Below are positions 37,498 to 48,575 of a stretch of DNA of 64,000 nucleotides, piece after piece. Made by a program: the position numbers and the translations under genes. The stretch's first letter is position 1. Every line of letters begins with the position of its first letter. The notes under the pieces are model-generated. The model was given only the letters and a program-made list of their open reading frames with translations, made no database searches and was not told the DNA's origin. This stretch comes from Acinetobacter kanungonis. GTDB lineage: Bacteria; Pseudomonadota; Gammaproteobacteria; Pseudomonadales; Moraxellaceae. Where the stretch lies: NCBI RefSeq assembly GCF_009939195.1, contig NZ_JAACKC010000003.1:1-64000 (forward strand), given 5' to 3'.

Positions 37498-37716
37498 TTA
37501 GTGTTTGATAATGGTTACAGCTGGTTCATCATGCCACGTGAGGCTTTCACTTTCAGGGGAGAGGCTGAAATGTCCTTTTTCCGATTCGCGGGTTAAAAAT
37601 ACTGAAAGCGATTGAAAATCAGTTCGACTAATCAGTAATTTTTGCGCAGATACAATCCATTTTTCGCCTGAATCGAGTGCAGCAATGCGGTGAGAAACGT
37701 GGTTCAGTAGGTCCAT
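37498..37716 (-). CDS. Hypothetical protein (72 aa) behind a PHO box
   Basis: I do not recognise this small soluble protein. It has no membrane segment or signal peptide and contains a predicted helix (MDLLNHVSHRIAALD) and a beta-rich region (SGEKWIVSAQKLLISRTDF onwards). The ATG at 37716 is preceded by AGGAAG. The reading frame is open upstream to 37761, but that part would read through the leader. A three-unit PHO box lies 80 bases upstream, so the gene is likely induced when phosphate runs out. Function unknown. Confidence 0.65.
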   Translation of the reverse strand: MDLLNHVSHRIAALDSGEKWIVSAQKLLISRTDFQSLSVFLTRESEKGHFSLSPESESLTWHDEPAVTIIKH

Positions 37717-37757
37717 TTTTTCTTCCTGATTTATTGATAAGTCAATTTTTGGCGCGG

Positions 37758-37785
37758 TCACTTTAAACCGTTTGTTTTAAAGTGA
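37758..37785. repeat. Perfect 10-bp inverted repeat in the leader
   Basis: TCACTTTAAA and TTTAAAGTGA are separated by 8 bases. It lies between the PHO box and the start of the 72-aa gene. It might be a hairpin in the leader RNA, or mark the end of the coiled-coil gene transcript; no T tract follows it. Confidence 0.5.
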
Positions 37786-37795
37786 TGACCATCTT

Positions 37796-37824
37796 GTGAC
37801 ATTTATATGTCAGTTTCATGACAA
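37796..37824 (-). promoter_or_regulatory. PHO box: three 11-bp PhoB repeat units (minus strand)
   Basis: Read on the minus strand, TTGTCAT, CTGACAT and ATGTCAC follow one another with a strict 11-bp period and 4-base spacers. Each unit is close to CTGTCAT. The array lies 80 bases upstream of the ATG at 37716. Confidence 0.7.
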
Positions 37825-37846
37825 TGTTAAAATCAGAAAGAAAAAA

Positions 37847-38479
37847 TTAAATGATTGGTTTTACATCAGAAAAATTAGAATTTTGTAATATGTATTCAAT
37901 TTCTTCTTGTGCTGCAGCACGTAGCTTGTGTCGGAATTGATTGACCGCTTGTTCAATTTGGGCTTCCGCTTCAAGTTCAAGACGTAGACGTACGCTTTCC
38001 AGTTCAGAGTGAATGTGTTGGTCAAAATGTCCGAGACCCGGTGCAAAATCTAGGGTTTGGCTACTATCATTTTGATGATAACGCTCGGCATAGTCGAGGG
38101 TTTCTTGTTCAATCTGCTGGCGTAAATGAGCTAAGGTTTGGGTTTGCTCGGCAAATTGACGACCTTCATCTTCCCATAGATGTTGCGCATATAACGCTGT
38201 TGCTGCGCGTTTTTCTGCCAGAGATTTTTCTAGTGCCAGTTGGCGACGAATCCGAGCTTCTTCAATCAAGCGTGCCTTTAAGTCAGCATAAGCCTGTTCA
38301 ATAATCTGCTGCGCTTGATCTTGTGCTTTTTGATCTGCTGCCAACCACAGTTGCGTCTGAGTATTTGGCTGCAATAAATCACAGATATGATTCAGGTCAT
38401 CCATAAATGTCTGACGCACAGCTTCGGGCGCATCTAACCAGCGCTGTTTAAAATCTGGACCGACATTTAATGCCACCAT
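37847..38479 (-). CDS. Hypothetical coiled-coil protein (210 aa) after holC
   Basis: This protein is almost wholly helical and highly charged, with long Ala/Gln/Glu/Arg-rich heptad stretches between residues 55 and 195. It has no membrane segment or signal. The N-terminus reads MVALNVGPDFKQRWLDAPEAVRQTFMDDL. The ATG at 38479 is used because AGGGAG lies four bases before it; the frame extends further into holC. It follows holC by 22 bases, so it is probably cotranscribed with pepA-holC. Function unknown; the operon position is the only clue, perhaps a link to DNA replication. Confidence 0.75.
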   Translation of the reverse strand: MVALNVGPDFKQRWLDAPEAVRQTFMDDLNHICDLLQPNTQTQLWLAADQKAQDQAQQIIEQAYADLKARLIEEARIRRQLALEKSLAEKRAATALYAQHLWEDEGRQFAEQTQTLAHLRQQIEQETLDYAERYHQNDSSQTLDFAPGLGHFDQHIHSELESVRLRLELEAEAQIEQAVNQFRHKLRAAAQEEIEYILQNSNFSDVKPII

Positions 38480-38501
38480 ATATCTCCCTGAGGTTGAACA
38501 A

Positions 38502-40359
<1,858 letters not shown>

Positions 40360-40464
40360 TCACGCCTTTGAGAGTATTAAGTCATTCAACCATTGAAACA
40401 TTTTTATGGATAGAGTTTCAATGCAGAAGCAGGGGAATAGGTTTTATATTTTTAACATTCGGGT

Positions 40465-40480
40465 AAACTATCGATAGTTT
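40465..40480. promoter_or_regulatory. 16-bp perfect palindrome in the pepA-lptF divergent region
   Basis: AAACTATCGATAGTTT is its own reverse complement, 30 bases before the lptF start. It may be an operator or part of a promoter; no regulator is evident. Confidence 0.4.
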
Positions 40481-40509
40481 TTACTCTTTTTAAAATTGGA
40501 AGAATCAAT

Positions 40510-41610
40510 TTGATTATTCGGCGTTATTTAGTCAAGCAAGTGGTCTCTACCTCATTGGTTGTAATTGCCTTATTGACCTTAATCATGATGGGTGGCCGAT
40601 TAATCAAATACTTCGGCGTGGCTGCTCAAGGTCGTTTAGATGCCAGCATTTTATTTAGCATCATTGGCTATCGCTTGCCTGAGTTCTTAACCCTGATTCT
40701 GCCTTTAGGTTTCTTCATTGGCCTGATGCTGGTCTTTGGTCGTTTATATGTCGATCATGAGATGGCCGTCATGAATGGTAGTGGGGTGAGCCGTCATCAG
40801 TTGGCGCGCTTGCTTATCCCTATGACCTTGGTGTTTATGCTGGTTCAAGCTGGTTTAATGCTGTGGATGTCCCCGTGGGGGCTACGTCAGTTTGAACAGC
40901 TCACTACCAGCCAAGCGGTACGTACTGGCTTCGATCTAGTTCGTCCCAAAGAGTTTATCTCTTCGGGTCCCTATACCATTTATGCGGGGGATTTATCTGA
41001 AGATCGCCGTAATCTGAAAGATATTTTCTTCTACCAGCGTGCGGAAAAAGAAGGCAAGCCAGATGTGATGATTTTGGCGAAGGAAGCCACACGGGTGGAA
41101 GTCGCGAATGACAGCGCCAATGTGGTGGATTTGGTGCAAGGGCGTCGTTATGAAATCTATCCAGGCAAGCCTAAATACACCCAAGCCGAATTCCAAAGTT
41201 ATCGTTTACGTTTAGAAAGTGATAAAGAAGCCAAATTTGAAAGTGCGGAAGTTGAAGCGCTCCCGACTGGAAAACTCTGGCAAAACCGCAATGATCCTGT
41301 CGTTGCCAGCGAATTGGGTTGGCGAATGTTTGTGCCTTTGGTGATGATTGTGGCATTAGGTTTGGCAGTTGCATTATCTGAAGTCAGTCCGCGTCAGGGA
41401 CGTTATTTAAAACTGTTCCCTGCCTTATTGATTTTTGCCAGCTTGATTGTGGCAATGATGGCGATTAAAACCCGCGTGAGCAAACAGGAAATTGGGGTTT
41501 GGGCTTATCCATTGGTGCTCTTTGTCTATGCCATTGCCGCTGCGCTTTTCTCGCGTAAGCAAAAATTAGCCCCAAAAATTAAGAAACAGATTCAGCGAGT
41601 GAGGTCTTAA
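40510..41610 (+). CDS. lptF: LPS export ABC transporter permease LptF
   Basis: This 366-residue inner-membrane protein is one of the two permeases that extract lipopolysaccharide (here lipooligosaccharide) for transport by the LptB2FG complex. The N-terminus MIIRRYLVKQVVSTSLVVIALL with two helices, a large periplasmic beta-jellyroll (about 130-265) and four C-terminal helices is the standard plan. The start codon is used where the frame opens (TTG or upstream near 40510). lptG follows after 2 bases. Its location divergent from pepA is the conserved gammaproteobacterial arrangement. Confidence 0.93.
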   Translation: MIIRRYLVKQVVSTSLVVIALLTLIMMGGRLIKYFGVAAQGRLDASILFSIIGYRLPEFLTLILPLGFFIGLMLVFGRLYVDHEMAVMNGSGVSRHQLARLLIPMTLVFMLVQAGLMLWMSPWGLRQFEQLTTSQAVRTGFDLVRPKEFISSGPYTIYAGDLSEDRRNLKDIFFYQRAEKEGKPDVMILAKEATRVEVANDSANVVDLVQGRRYEIYPGKPKYTQAEFQSYRLRLESDKEAKFESAEVEALPTGKLWQNRNDPVVASELGWRMFVPLVMIVALGLAVALSEVSPRQGRYLKLFPALLIFASLIVAMMAIKTRVSKQEIGVWAYPLVLFVYAIAAALFSRKQKLAPKIKKQIQRVRS

Positions 41611-41612
41611 AA

Positions 41613-42683
41613 ATGTTTGCACGTCGTATTGTCGCGAAACATGTCACTAAGACCACGGCTTATGCCATGTTGGGCGCCACCGCTGTCTTGTCGGTGTTAC
41701 AGATTTTATTTACGTACTTGGGTGAACTGAGTGACCTGAGCGAGACCTATACCGCTTGGCAGGCGCTGATTTATGTGTTGTGGGGTGCGCCACGTTACCT
41801 GTATGAGATTTTACCGATTGCTGCGTTGATTGGTGCGGTACTGGGTTTAGGGACCATGGCATCCAACAGTGAACTGATTGTGATGCGCTCGATCGGGATT
41901 AGTCTCTGGCGTATTGTGGGTTGGGTGATCCGTTCTGCCTTGATTTTGGTGGTGCTGTCTTTTGTGCTGAGTGAGTGGGTGATTCCCTATACCAATGAAC
42001 AAGCCAAGAGTGTGAAAAGCCAACGTAGCGTGGCAGCTCTGGGCGAAGTCAAAGGCTATTGGACACGTGAAGGGCAGCGCTTTATCTATATTGATTATGC
42101 CAATTCACAAGGTCAACTGCGTGATATTCAGATGGTCGACTTTAATCAAGATTATCATTTAAAAAGTGTTCTGAACGCAGAGCAAGGACAGTTTGTACAA
42201 GATGGGCAGTGGAACTTAAAAGATACTGAGCAAGTTGAAATTCAAGATGCCGGCAATGCCATTCAACAGCGTGCTGCACAGCAGCCTTTGTCGTTGGCAC
42301 TGCAACCGAAATATGTGCATATGGTCACGATTGATCCTGAGGACTTATCACCAAGCCAATTGGTCAGTTTCATGCGCTATATGCATGAATATAGCCAAGT
42401 CCCAAAAACCTATCAGTTGGCTTTCTGGCAAAAAGTGGGTTCACCGTTTGCCCTGATTGCGCTGGTTTTGATTGCCTGTTCCTTCATTTTTGGACCACTT
42501 CGTCAGCAATCCATGGGTTTTCGTTTAGTGATTGCCTTATTTATCGGACTCAGTTTCTTCTATTTACAGGACTTTCTGGGTTACGCCAGTTTGGTTTATT
42601 CCCCATCGCCAGCTTGGTTCGTCTTTGTGCCAATTGGCTTAATGTTTATTGTGGGTGGTTATTTATTGCGCCGAGCACGCTAA
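41613..42683 (+). CDS. lptG: LPS export ABC transporter permease LptG
   Basis: This 356-residue partner of LptF has the same plan: N-terminal helices (KTTAYAMLGATAVLSVLQILFTYL), the coupling region PRYLYEILPIAALIGAVLGLGTMASNSELIVMRSIGISLW, a periplasmic jellyroll (about 135-265) and C-terminal helices. The ELIVMRSIGIS segment is the LptG signature that contacts LptB. It begins 2 bases after lptF, so the two are co-translated. Confidence 0.94.
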   Translation: MFARRIVAKHVTKTTAYAMLGATAVLSVLQILFTYLGELSDLSETYTAWQALIYVLWGAPRYLYEILPIAALIGAVLGLGTMASNSELIVMRSIGISLWRIVGWVIRSALILVVLSFVLSEWVIPYTNEQAKSVKSQRSVAALGEVKGYWTREGQRFIYIDYANSQGQLRDIQMVDFNQDYHLKSVLNAEQGQFVQDGQWNLKDTEQVEIQDAGNAIQQRAAQQPLSLALQPKYVHMVTIDPEDLSPSQLVSFMRYMHEYSQVPKTYQLAFWQKVGSPFALIALVLIACSFIFGPLRQQSMGFRLVIALFIGLSFFYLQDFLGYASLVYSPSPAWFVFVPIGLMFIVGGYLLRRAR

Positions 42684-42804
42684 TAAATGTGCAGATTGAA
42701 TAAAACAATCTACACAAGCGGGTTTAACCATGTTGCGCACATGGAGTCTTGAGCGAAAATTCGGTAAGATAGTGCGACCAATTTATAGACAAAGAGTGTA
42801 AATC

Positions 42805-44352
42805 ATGACGGATGCAACTGCTGGCAAAGTTCCGCACGTATTGGTAATTATGGATGGTATTGGACACCGTGAAGCGGTTGAAGACAATGCCTTCCTTGCT
42901 GCACAACGACCAAACTTGACGGCTATGCAACAAAAGCATCCGCATGGATTGATTTCTGGTTCTGGCGAAGATGTTGGCTTGCCAGATGGTCAAATGGGCA
43001 ACTCTGAAGTGGGTCATATGAATTTGGGTGCAGGTCGTGTGCTCTATCAAGACTTTACCCGCATTACCAAAGACATTCGTACAGGTGCATTTTTCCAACA
43101 TCAAGTTTTGATTGATGCGGTTGAAAAAGCCAAAGCTGCACAAGGTGCCGTACATATTATGGGGCTATTGTCAGAAGGCGGTGTGCACTCGCATGAAGAC
43201 CATATTGTGGCCATGGCAGAATTGGCCTTGAAACGTGGCGCGAAAGTGTATTTACATGCCTTCTTGGATGGACGTGATACTCCACCAAAAAGCGCGCAAC
43301 CTTCTTTAGAAAAATTAGAAGCCTTATTTGCGCAATATCCAAATCAGGGTCGTATTGCCACGATGATTGGTCGTTATTTCGCAATGGACCGTGACAATCG
43401 TTGGGATCGCGTAGAACAAGCGTATCGTCTTTTGACCGAAGGTGAAGCTGTTCGTACAGCAGCAACTGCGGTTGAAGGCTTGGAAATGGCTTATGCAGCA
43501 GATGAATCTGATGAGTTTGTGAAAGCGACCCGTATTGGTGAGCTGGCAAAAGTTGAAGACGGTGACAGTATTGTCTTCATGAATTTCCGTGCCGATCGTG
43601 CACGTGAAATTACTAAAGCCTTTGTTGAACAAGACTTCGCTGGCTTTGAACGTAAAGTCGTGCCAAACCTGTCGATGTTTGTGATGCTCACCCGTTATCA
43701 AGCAACCATTGATGCGCCTGTGGCGTATATGCCTGAAGCGTTACATAATTCGTTGGGTGAATACTTATCCAACTTGGGGAAAACCCAGTTGCGTATTGCA
43801 GAAACTGAAAAATATGCACACGTGACCTTCTTCTTCAGTGGTGGGCGTGAAGATGAATATCCAGGCGAAAAACGGATTCTGATTCCATCTCCAAATGTTG
43901 CGACCTATGATTTAAAACCAGAAATGAGCGCTTATGAAGTGACCGATGAACTGGTTGCCGCGATCAATTCGGGTGAATATGACTTGTTGGTAGTGAACTA
44001 TGCCAATGGCGATATGGTTGGACATACAGGAGTCTTCCAAGCCGCAGTCAAAGCGGTAGAAGCGGTGGATACCTGTTTAGGTCAAGTGTATGACGCCGTG
44101 ATGGCGAAAAAAGGGCATATGCTGATTACTGCCGATCATGGTAATGTGGAACAAATGCAGGATTATCATAGTGGTCAGGTGCATACTCAGCATACCACTG
44201 AATTGGTACCATTTATTTATGTCGGTCCAACCCAAGCAACGATTGCGGAAGGTGGCGTATTGGCTGACGTAGCCCCAACACTATTAAACCTGATGCACTT
44301 ACCGATTCCAGCAGAAATGCAAGGTCGTAACTTAATTACCCTACAAGCCTAA
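42805..44352 (+). CDS. gpmI: 2,3-bisphosphoglycerate-independent phosphoglycerate mutase
   Basis: This 515-residue enzyme interconverts 3- and 2-phosphoglycerate with manganese. Metal-binding motifs are [15 protein letters not shown] at the N-terminus, [16 protein letters not shown] with the phosphorylated serine (near residue 63), [19 protein letters not shown] and ADHGNVEQM near residue 446. Length is that of the family. A short gap leads directly to the protease gene at 44376, so the two may be cotranscribed, as in several Acinetobacter. Confidence 0.96.
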   Translation: MTDATAGKVPHVLVIMDGIGHREAVEDNAFLAAQRPNLTAMQQKHPHGLISGSGEDVGLPDGQMGNSEVGHMNLGAGRVLYQDFTRITKDIRTGAFFQHQVLIDAVEKAKAAQGAVHIMGLLSEGGVHSHEDHIVAMAELALKRGAKVYLHAFLDGRDTPPKSAQPSLEKLEALFAQYPNQGRIATMIGRYFAMDRDNRWDRVEQAYRLLTEGEAVRTAATAVEGLEMAYAADESDEFVKATRIGELAKVEDGDSIVFMNFRADRAREITKAFVEQDFAGFERKVVPNLSMFVMLTRYQATIDAPVAYMPEALHNSLGEYLSNLGKTQLRIAETEKYAHVTFFFSGGREDEYPGEKRILIPSPNVATYDLKPEMSAYEVTDELVAAINSGEYDLLVVNYANGDMVGHTGVFQAAVKAVEAVDTCLGQVYDAVMAKKGHMLITADHGNVEQMQDYHSGQVHTQHTTELVPFIYVGPTQATIAEGGVLADVAPTLLNLMHLPIPAEMQGRNLITLQA

Positions 44353-44375
44353 GCTGGCTGATTACAGGTGAATCA

Positions 44376-45542
44376 ATGACACAACACTTGAAATTTGTTA
44401 TTCCCTTAACAGCGTTATTCATGTGTTGTGCTCATGCCACTGGAGCAGTCAATGAAATTGATACTGCTCCAGATTTTGATGAAGTCGAGCAAAGCTATCC
44501 TGAAGTTCCCGTGGAATCGATTCAGCAGTTTGTGCAGATTTATGGCATTGTCAAAGACAACTATGTCGATAATAAAAATGATGAACAACTCTTCCAACAA
44601 GCCATTCAAGGTTTGGTCAGTGGACTAGACCGTTATTCACGTTATTTATCTCCCGAAGATTATAAACAACTGGTGCAATATACCGATGGTGATTTGGCTT
44701 CGGTGGATTTTAATTTAAGTTATGACAATCAGCGCCAGTGGACTATTCAGGGTTTAAAACCCGAAGCAGATGCCTATAAACAAGGCTTACGCAATGGGTC
44801 TTCTGTTTTTAAAATTGATGACCAAGAATTACGAAAACTCAATCGAGAGCAGGTCAATGCCTTGTTGTATGGGGCGATAGGCTCGACACTGAGTGTACAA
44901 CTGGGGCAAACCAGCAAACCGCTCAGTTTGGTTCGTACCAAGAAGATTGAAACCGATATCGAGTCGCAATTGTTGCACAATCAGGTGCTGGTCCTGAAAG
45001 TTCGTGTCTTCCAGCAGGACACAGCGAATGAAATCAAGCGTTTAATCGAAGAAAATAGTTCACCGCGCCTCAAGGCGGTGCTGATTGATTTACGTAACAA
45101 TCCGGGAGGATTGCTTTCGGCTGCGGTTGAAACGGCCGACCTGTTTTTAAATCAGGGTATTATTGTCACCACCAAAAGTCGTTCGGAAGGCAATCAGCAA
45201 TTTCAGGCTTTACCCAGCTCCGAATTTCAGAATCTTAAAGTGGGGGTGTTGATCAATGGTCGTTCAGCCTCTGCTGCGGAAGTATTCACCGCTGCAATGA
45301 AAGAACACCGTCGTGCTTGGGTGATTGGCGAAAAAAGTTATGGCAAAGGGGTGGTGCAGAAACTGTTCCCTTTATCCAATGGTGCAGCCTTGCAAATGAC
45401 GGTGTCGCATTATTACACCCCGACAGGCAAGATGATTGAAGGGATTGGCATTCAACCTGATCAGCAATATCCCTTGCAACATGACATGAAAGAAGAAACT
45501 TATCTGGAGCATGTTGCAGAGATGATTGCCAATCGCCGTTAA
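44376..45542 (+). CDS. S41 family C-terminal processing peptidase (CtpA type)
   Basis: This 388-residue protein has a signal peptide (to about residue 24) and should cut periplasmic or envelope proteins. The Ser-Lys dyad is in the segments GRSASAAEVFTAAMKEH (catalytic Ser) and GEKSYGKGVVQ (Lys). The PDZ region (about 105-190) is unusual. The standard GIGL opening is replaced by ASVDFNLSYDNQ, although LRNGSSVFKIDDQEL keeps the ligand-groove strand. The N-terminal helix bundle SVDG-type motif is present as LVSGLDRYSRYLSPEDYK. It ends directly against the pilR stop with no spacer. Confidence 0.87.
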   Translation: MTQHLKFVIPLTALFMCCAHATGAVNEIDTAPDFDEVEQSYPEVPVESIQQFVQIYGIVKDNYVDNKNDEQLFQQAIQGLVSGLDRYSRYLSPEDYKQLVQYTDGDLASVDFNLSYDNQRQWTIQGLKPEADAYKQGLRNGSSVFKIDDQELRKLNREQVNALLYGAIGSTLSVQLGQTSKPLSLVRTKKIETDIESQLLHNQVLVLKVRVFQQDTANEIKRLIEENSSPRLKAVLIDLRNNPGGLLSAAVETADLFLNQGIIVTTKSRSEGNQQFQALPSSEFQNLKVGVLINGRSASAAEVFTAAMKEHRRAWVIGEKSYGKGVVQKLFPLSNGAALQMTVSHYYTPTGKMIEGIGIQPDQQYPLQHDMKEETYLEHVAEMIANRR

Positions 45543-46952
45543 TTATTCATCAGTATCCAGTCCAAATTTCTTCAGACGATAACGTAAAGAGCGGAAAGAC
45601 ATCCCCAGTTTTTTCGCCGCCAAGGTGCGATTCCAATGGGTGATGTTGAGTGCATTCAACAGAATCTCTTTCTCGATATTCTCTAAATACAGTTCCAGGC
45701 CTTCATCCGGTAATTTCTTCGAGCTTAAAGTAAGTTCAGAGGAAGTGGTTAACAGTTGATCGACCGAAGAAGGGGATTGCATCTGTACGCTGCGGCGAAG
45801 CGGTGCGCTTTGTAAATGCTGCACATCAATATAATCTTCATCACTTAAGGTGATGGCACGTTCAATGATGTTGCGCAGTTCACGCACATTGCCGGGATAA
45901 TATTGCGCTAGTAAAAACTCTTTCGCACGTGGCGTTAGGGCTTTGGCTGGAATTTCCCATTCACGACTGACTTTTTGAATAAAATGCTGTGCCAGAATCA
46001 AGATATCCTGACCACGTTCTCGTAACGGTGGTAGGACCAAGTCCATGACATGAATACGGAAGAACAGGTCTTGTCGGAATTTACCCTGCTGTACCAGACT
46101 TTCTAAGTCTTGATGGCTGGCACTGATCACGCGGAAATCCACATCAATTTCTGTTTCAGAACCAATCGGGCGAATGGCTTTTTCCTGCACTGCGCGTAAC
46201 AGTTTGACTTGCATATTCAGCGGAAGTTCTGCAATTTCATCCAGAAATAAACTGCCACCGTGGGCGGATTGAATCAGGCCTTGTTTGTCTTGTGTGGCAC
46301 CGGTAAAGCTGCCTTTTTTGTGCCCGAATAATTCACTTTCGAGTAAATCCGCAGGAATGGCACCACAGTTGATGGCAATAAAAGGCCCTTCATTGCGATT
46401 GCTTAAGCGATGTACCAGATTGGCCACCACTTCTTTGCCTGTACCTGACTCACCAGTTATAAACACAGGTGCTTGCGAGCGCGCGATTTTCTTTAAGGTC
46501 ACACGTAGCTGCTGAATCGGTAAGGACTGCCCAATCAGCATGCGTTGTTCCAACGCATCTTCATTGAGGGTTTGCTGTGATATTGGTTTATTTAGGGCTT
46601 TTTGGAGCAGCTGTTCCAGATGGGTTTGTTTGATGGGTTTGCTGACAAAGTCAAAAGCACCGGCTTTAAGCGCAGCAATCGCAATATCCATATTGCCGTA
46701 GGCGGTCAGCACAGCAACAGGAAGTAGAGGATACTGTTTCGAAATTTCTTCAACCAGTTCTAGTCCATTGCCGTCCGGCAAGTTGAGATCGGTGAAACAT
46801 ACATCATATTGATGTTCCGACAACATTTTGCGTGCTTGTGACAAACGATAGGCCACATGCGTTTCAATCCCCATACGACTCAGCATCATTTGCATGAGCG
46901 TACATAAATCTTCTTCGTCATCTACAAATAAAACGAGTGGTTGTTGCGCCAC
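45543..46952 (-). CDS. pilR: Sigma-54-dependent response regulator PilR
   Basis: This 469-residue NtrC-type activator turns on pilin transcription with RpoN. The receiver domain has DDEED and the phosphorylated Asp55 (FTDLNLPDG). The AAA+ domain has Walker A GESGTGKE near residue 167, the sigma-54 contact loop as GSFTGA (Pseudomonas PilR has the same variant), and Walker B FLDEIAELP. A Fis-type helix-turn-helix ends the protein (NRTLAAKKLGMSFRSLRYRLKKFG). It overlaps nothing but abuts the converging protease gene with zero bases between stop codons. pilS lies 28 bases upstream. Confidence 0.95.
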   Translation of the reverse strand: MAQQPLVLFVDDEEDLCTLMQMMLSRMGIETHVAYRLSQARKMLSEHQYDVCFTDLNLPDGNGLELVEEISKQYPLLPVAVLTAYGNMDIAIAALKAGAFDFVSKPIKQTHLEQLLQKALNKPISQQTLNEDALEQRMLIGQSLPIQQLRVTLKKIARSQAPVFITGESGTGKEVVANLVHRLSNRNEGPFIAINCGAIPADLLESELFGHKKGSFTGATQDKQGLIQSAHGGSLFLDEIAELPLNMQVKLLRAVQEKAIRPIGSETEIDVDFRVISASHQDLESLVQQGKFRQDLFFRIHVMDLVLPPLRERGQDILILAQHFIQKVSREWEIPAKALTPRAKEFLLAQYYPGNVRELRNIIERAITLSDEDYIDVQHLQSAPLRRSVQMQSPSSVDQLLTTSSELTLSSKKLPDEGLELYLENIEKEILLNALNITHWNRTLAAKKLGMSFRSLRYRLKKFGLDTDE

Positions 46953-46980
46953 CTTATCACCCCAGTAAAAATTGAAATCA

Positions 46981-48540
46981 TTAAGTCAGCTGTCGGCATT
47001 CAATCCGAAAGCATGCTCCCTGTTGTTGTTCTACATAGCTTAAAAGTGCCTGATTGGCCTCACAGAAGCTATGCGATAAATATAATCCTAAACCAGTTCC
47101 GGAAATTTCTGTACTAAAGAACGGTTGAAATAGGCGAGCTTGGTCATGAATGGCCACGCCTTCCCCAAAATCACGCACATCAATGTGAATATTGTTGTCC
47201 TGCGCATAGCCGTGCAGCTCTATTGTACTGTGTTCAGGTGCATTATGTCGGATCGCATTGCGAATTAAATTAATTAAGACTTGTCGAAACTGTGCTTCAT
47301 CGAAGCTCAAGCTCAGCTTTGGCGCAATATGACAGACTATTTTATTTTTGAGATCTGGTAAATCTTCTTGAATAAATAACGGGATGAACCGATCCAGTTG
47401 AATATCAATCGGTTGGGTACCTTTATTTCGTACCATGCTTAAGGTGTCTTGTACAATTTTATCAATCCGCTGCGTTTGTTTGTTAATCATCTGGCTGAGC
47501 GTGTGTTGTTGTTCTGCGGTGCTGTTGGACAGTAATTCGTTGGCTTGTACAATCGCGGCTAAAGGATTGCGGATTTCATGGGCAATACTGGCAGAGAGTT
47601 GCCCCAGTGCAGCCAGTTTGAGTTGTTGTACCTGTTGATTGATTTTTTGCCCATCTTGAATCACCAGCAGCGTAAGAATCTGCTGCGGGACAATCAGTTT
47701 TTGCACTTCAATATGTAGATGATAGTGGCTGAGCTGGGATTCAAATTGGAATTTTTCCCCATTTTGGACTTGGTCAAAATTGAGTAACTCAAATAAATCG
47801 GGCTGGAGCTTATACAGGGGATACTTATCAAAGGCATAGAATGGAGAAATGCCTAATAGCGCGCAGGCCGCGGGGTTGCTTAACACGATATGGCAATTTT
47901 CATCCAGCACCAAATAACCCGTTTCAATTTGCTCCAGAATATAACGGTTAATGTTTTGAAGCCGTTTTAGTTCTTGCGATTGTGAGAAATTGACATGATC
48001 CAATAATTGAAAACGCCGAACTGCAATTTGCCCGCAAATATAAAAAACGATAAACAACACCGCCAAAATGACGCTATTGCTGAGATTCTGGAGAGAATGC
48101 AGGGTCAGAAAGCTGATAACAAACTGTTGATAAATGACAGCAATGATTGCAATCAGCGTGATGGCTAAAGCTTTTTGTTTACTCAGAAGCAATGAAGCTG
48201 CAAAAATGGTTGTTAAAAATAAGACGCTGATACTTAAACTTGGACCATTGGTGGCAAAGGTCAGTAAGCTTAAAGCGATGACATCGACAATGAAAATAAA
48301 AGCAAATTGCTGTGGAATATGCTGTTTAAAATGTTTGAGATTAAAGAACTGGACACAGTTAATGAAAAAATAACCCAACAGTCCATAGAAATACAGTTGG
48401 GGGTATTCATAATTGTTGGCCAGCTCATCTTGGGTCAAAATAAAAATTAAGACCAGGCAGCTGGTAATCAGTAAGCGGTAAGCGGCATACCAGATCCCAA
48501 AAAAGTATTGATTTAATTCGAAATATTGGGAATGTTGCAT
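46981..48540 (-). CDS. pilS: Sensor histidine kinase PilS
   Basis: This 519-residue membrane kinase partners PilR. The first 180 residues form about six helices, then come a PAS-like region (residues 190-290), the dimerisation helix with the phosphorylated His in SIAHEIRNPLAAIV near residue 320, and the ATPase with DFGEGVAIHDQARLFQPFFSTEISGTGLGLYL. The layout is that of Pseudomonas PilS. The pilSR pair is preceded by a GacA-type regulator gene on the same strand, 35 bases upstream. Confidence 0.94.
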   Translation of the reverse strand: MQHSQYFELNQYFFGIWYAAYRLLITSCLVLIFILTQDELANNYEYPQLYFYGLLGYFFINCVQFFNLKHFKQHIPQQFAFIFIVDVIALSLLTFATNGPSLSISVLFLTTIFAASLLLSKQKALAITLIAIIAVIYQQFVISFLTLHSLQNLSNSVILAVLFIVFYICGQIAVRRFQLLDHVNFSQSQELKRLQNINRYILEQIETGYLVLDENCHIVLSNPAACALLGISPFYAFDKYPLYKLQPDLFELLNFDQVQNGEKFQFESQLSHYHLHIEVQKLIVPQQILTLLVIQDGQKINQQVQQLKLAALGQLSASIAHEIRNPLAAIVQANELLSNSTAEQQHTLSQMINKQTQRIDKIVQDTLSMVRNKGTQPIDIQLDRFIPLFIQEDLPDLKNKIVCHIAPKLSLSFDEAQFRQVLINLIRNAIRHNAPEHSTIELHGYAQDNNIHIDVRDFGEGVAIHDQARLFQPFFSTEISGTGLGLYLSHSFCEANQALLSYVEQQQGACFRIECRQLT

Positions 48541-48575
48541 GCTGCAAACCGATGATGAGATTTAAATAATGGTAA

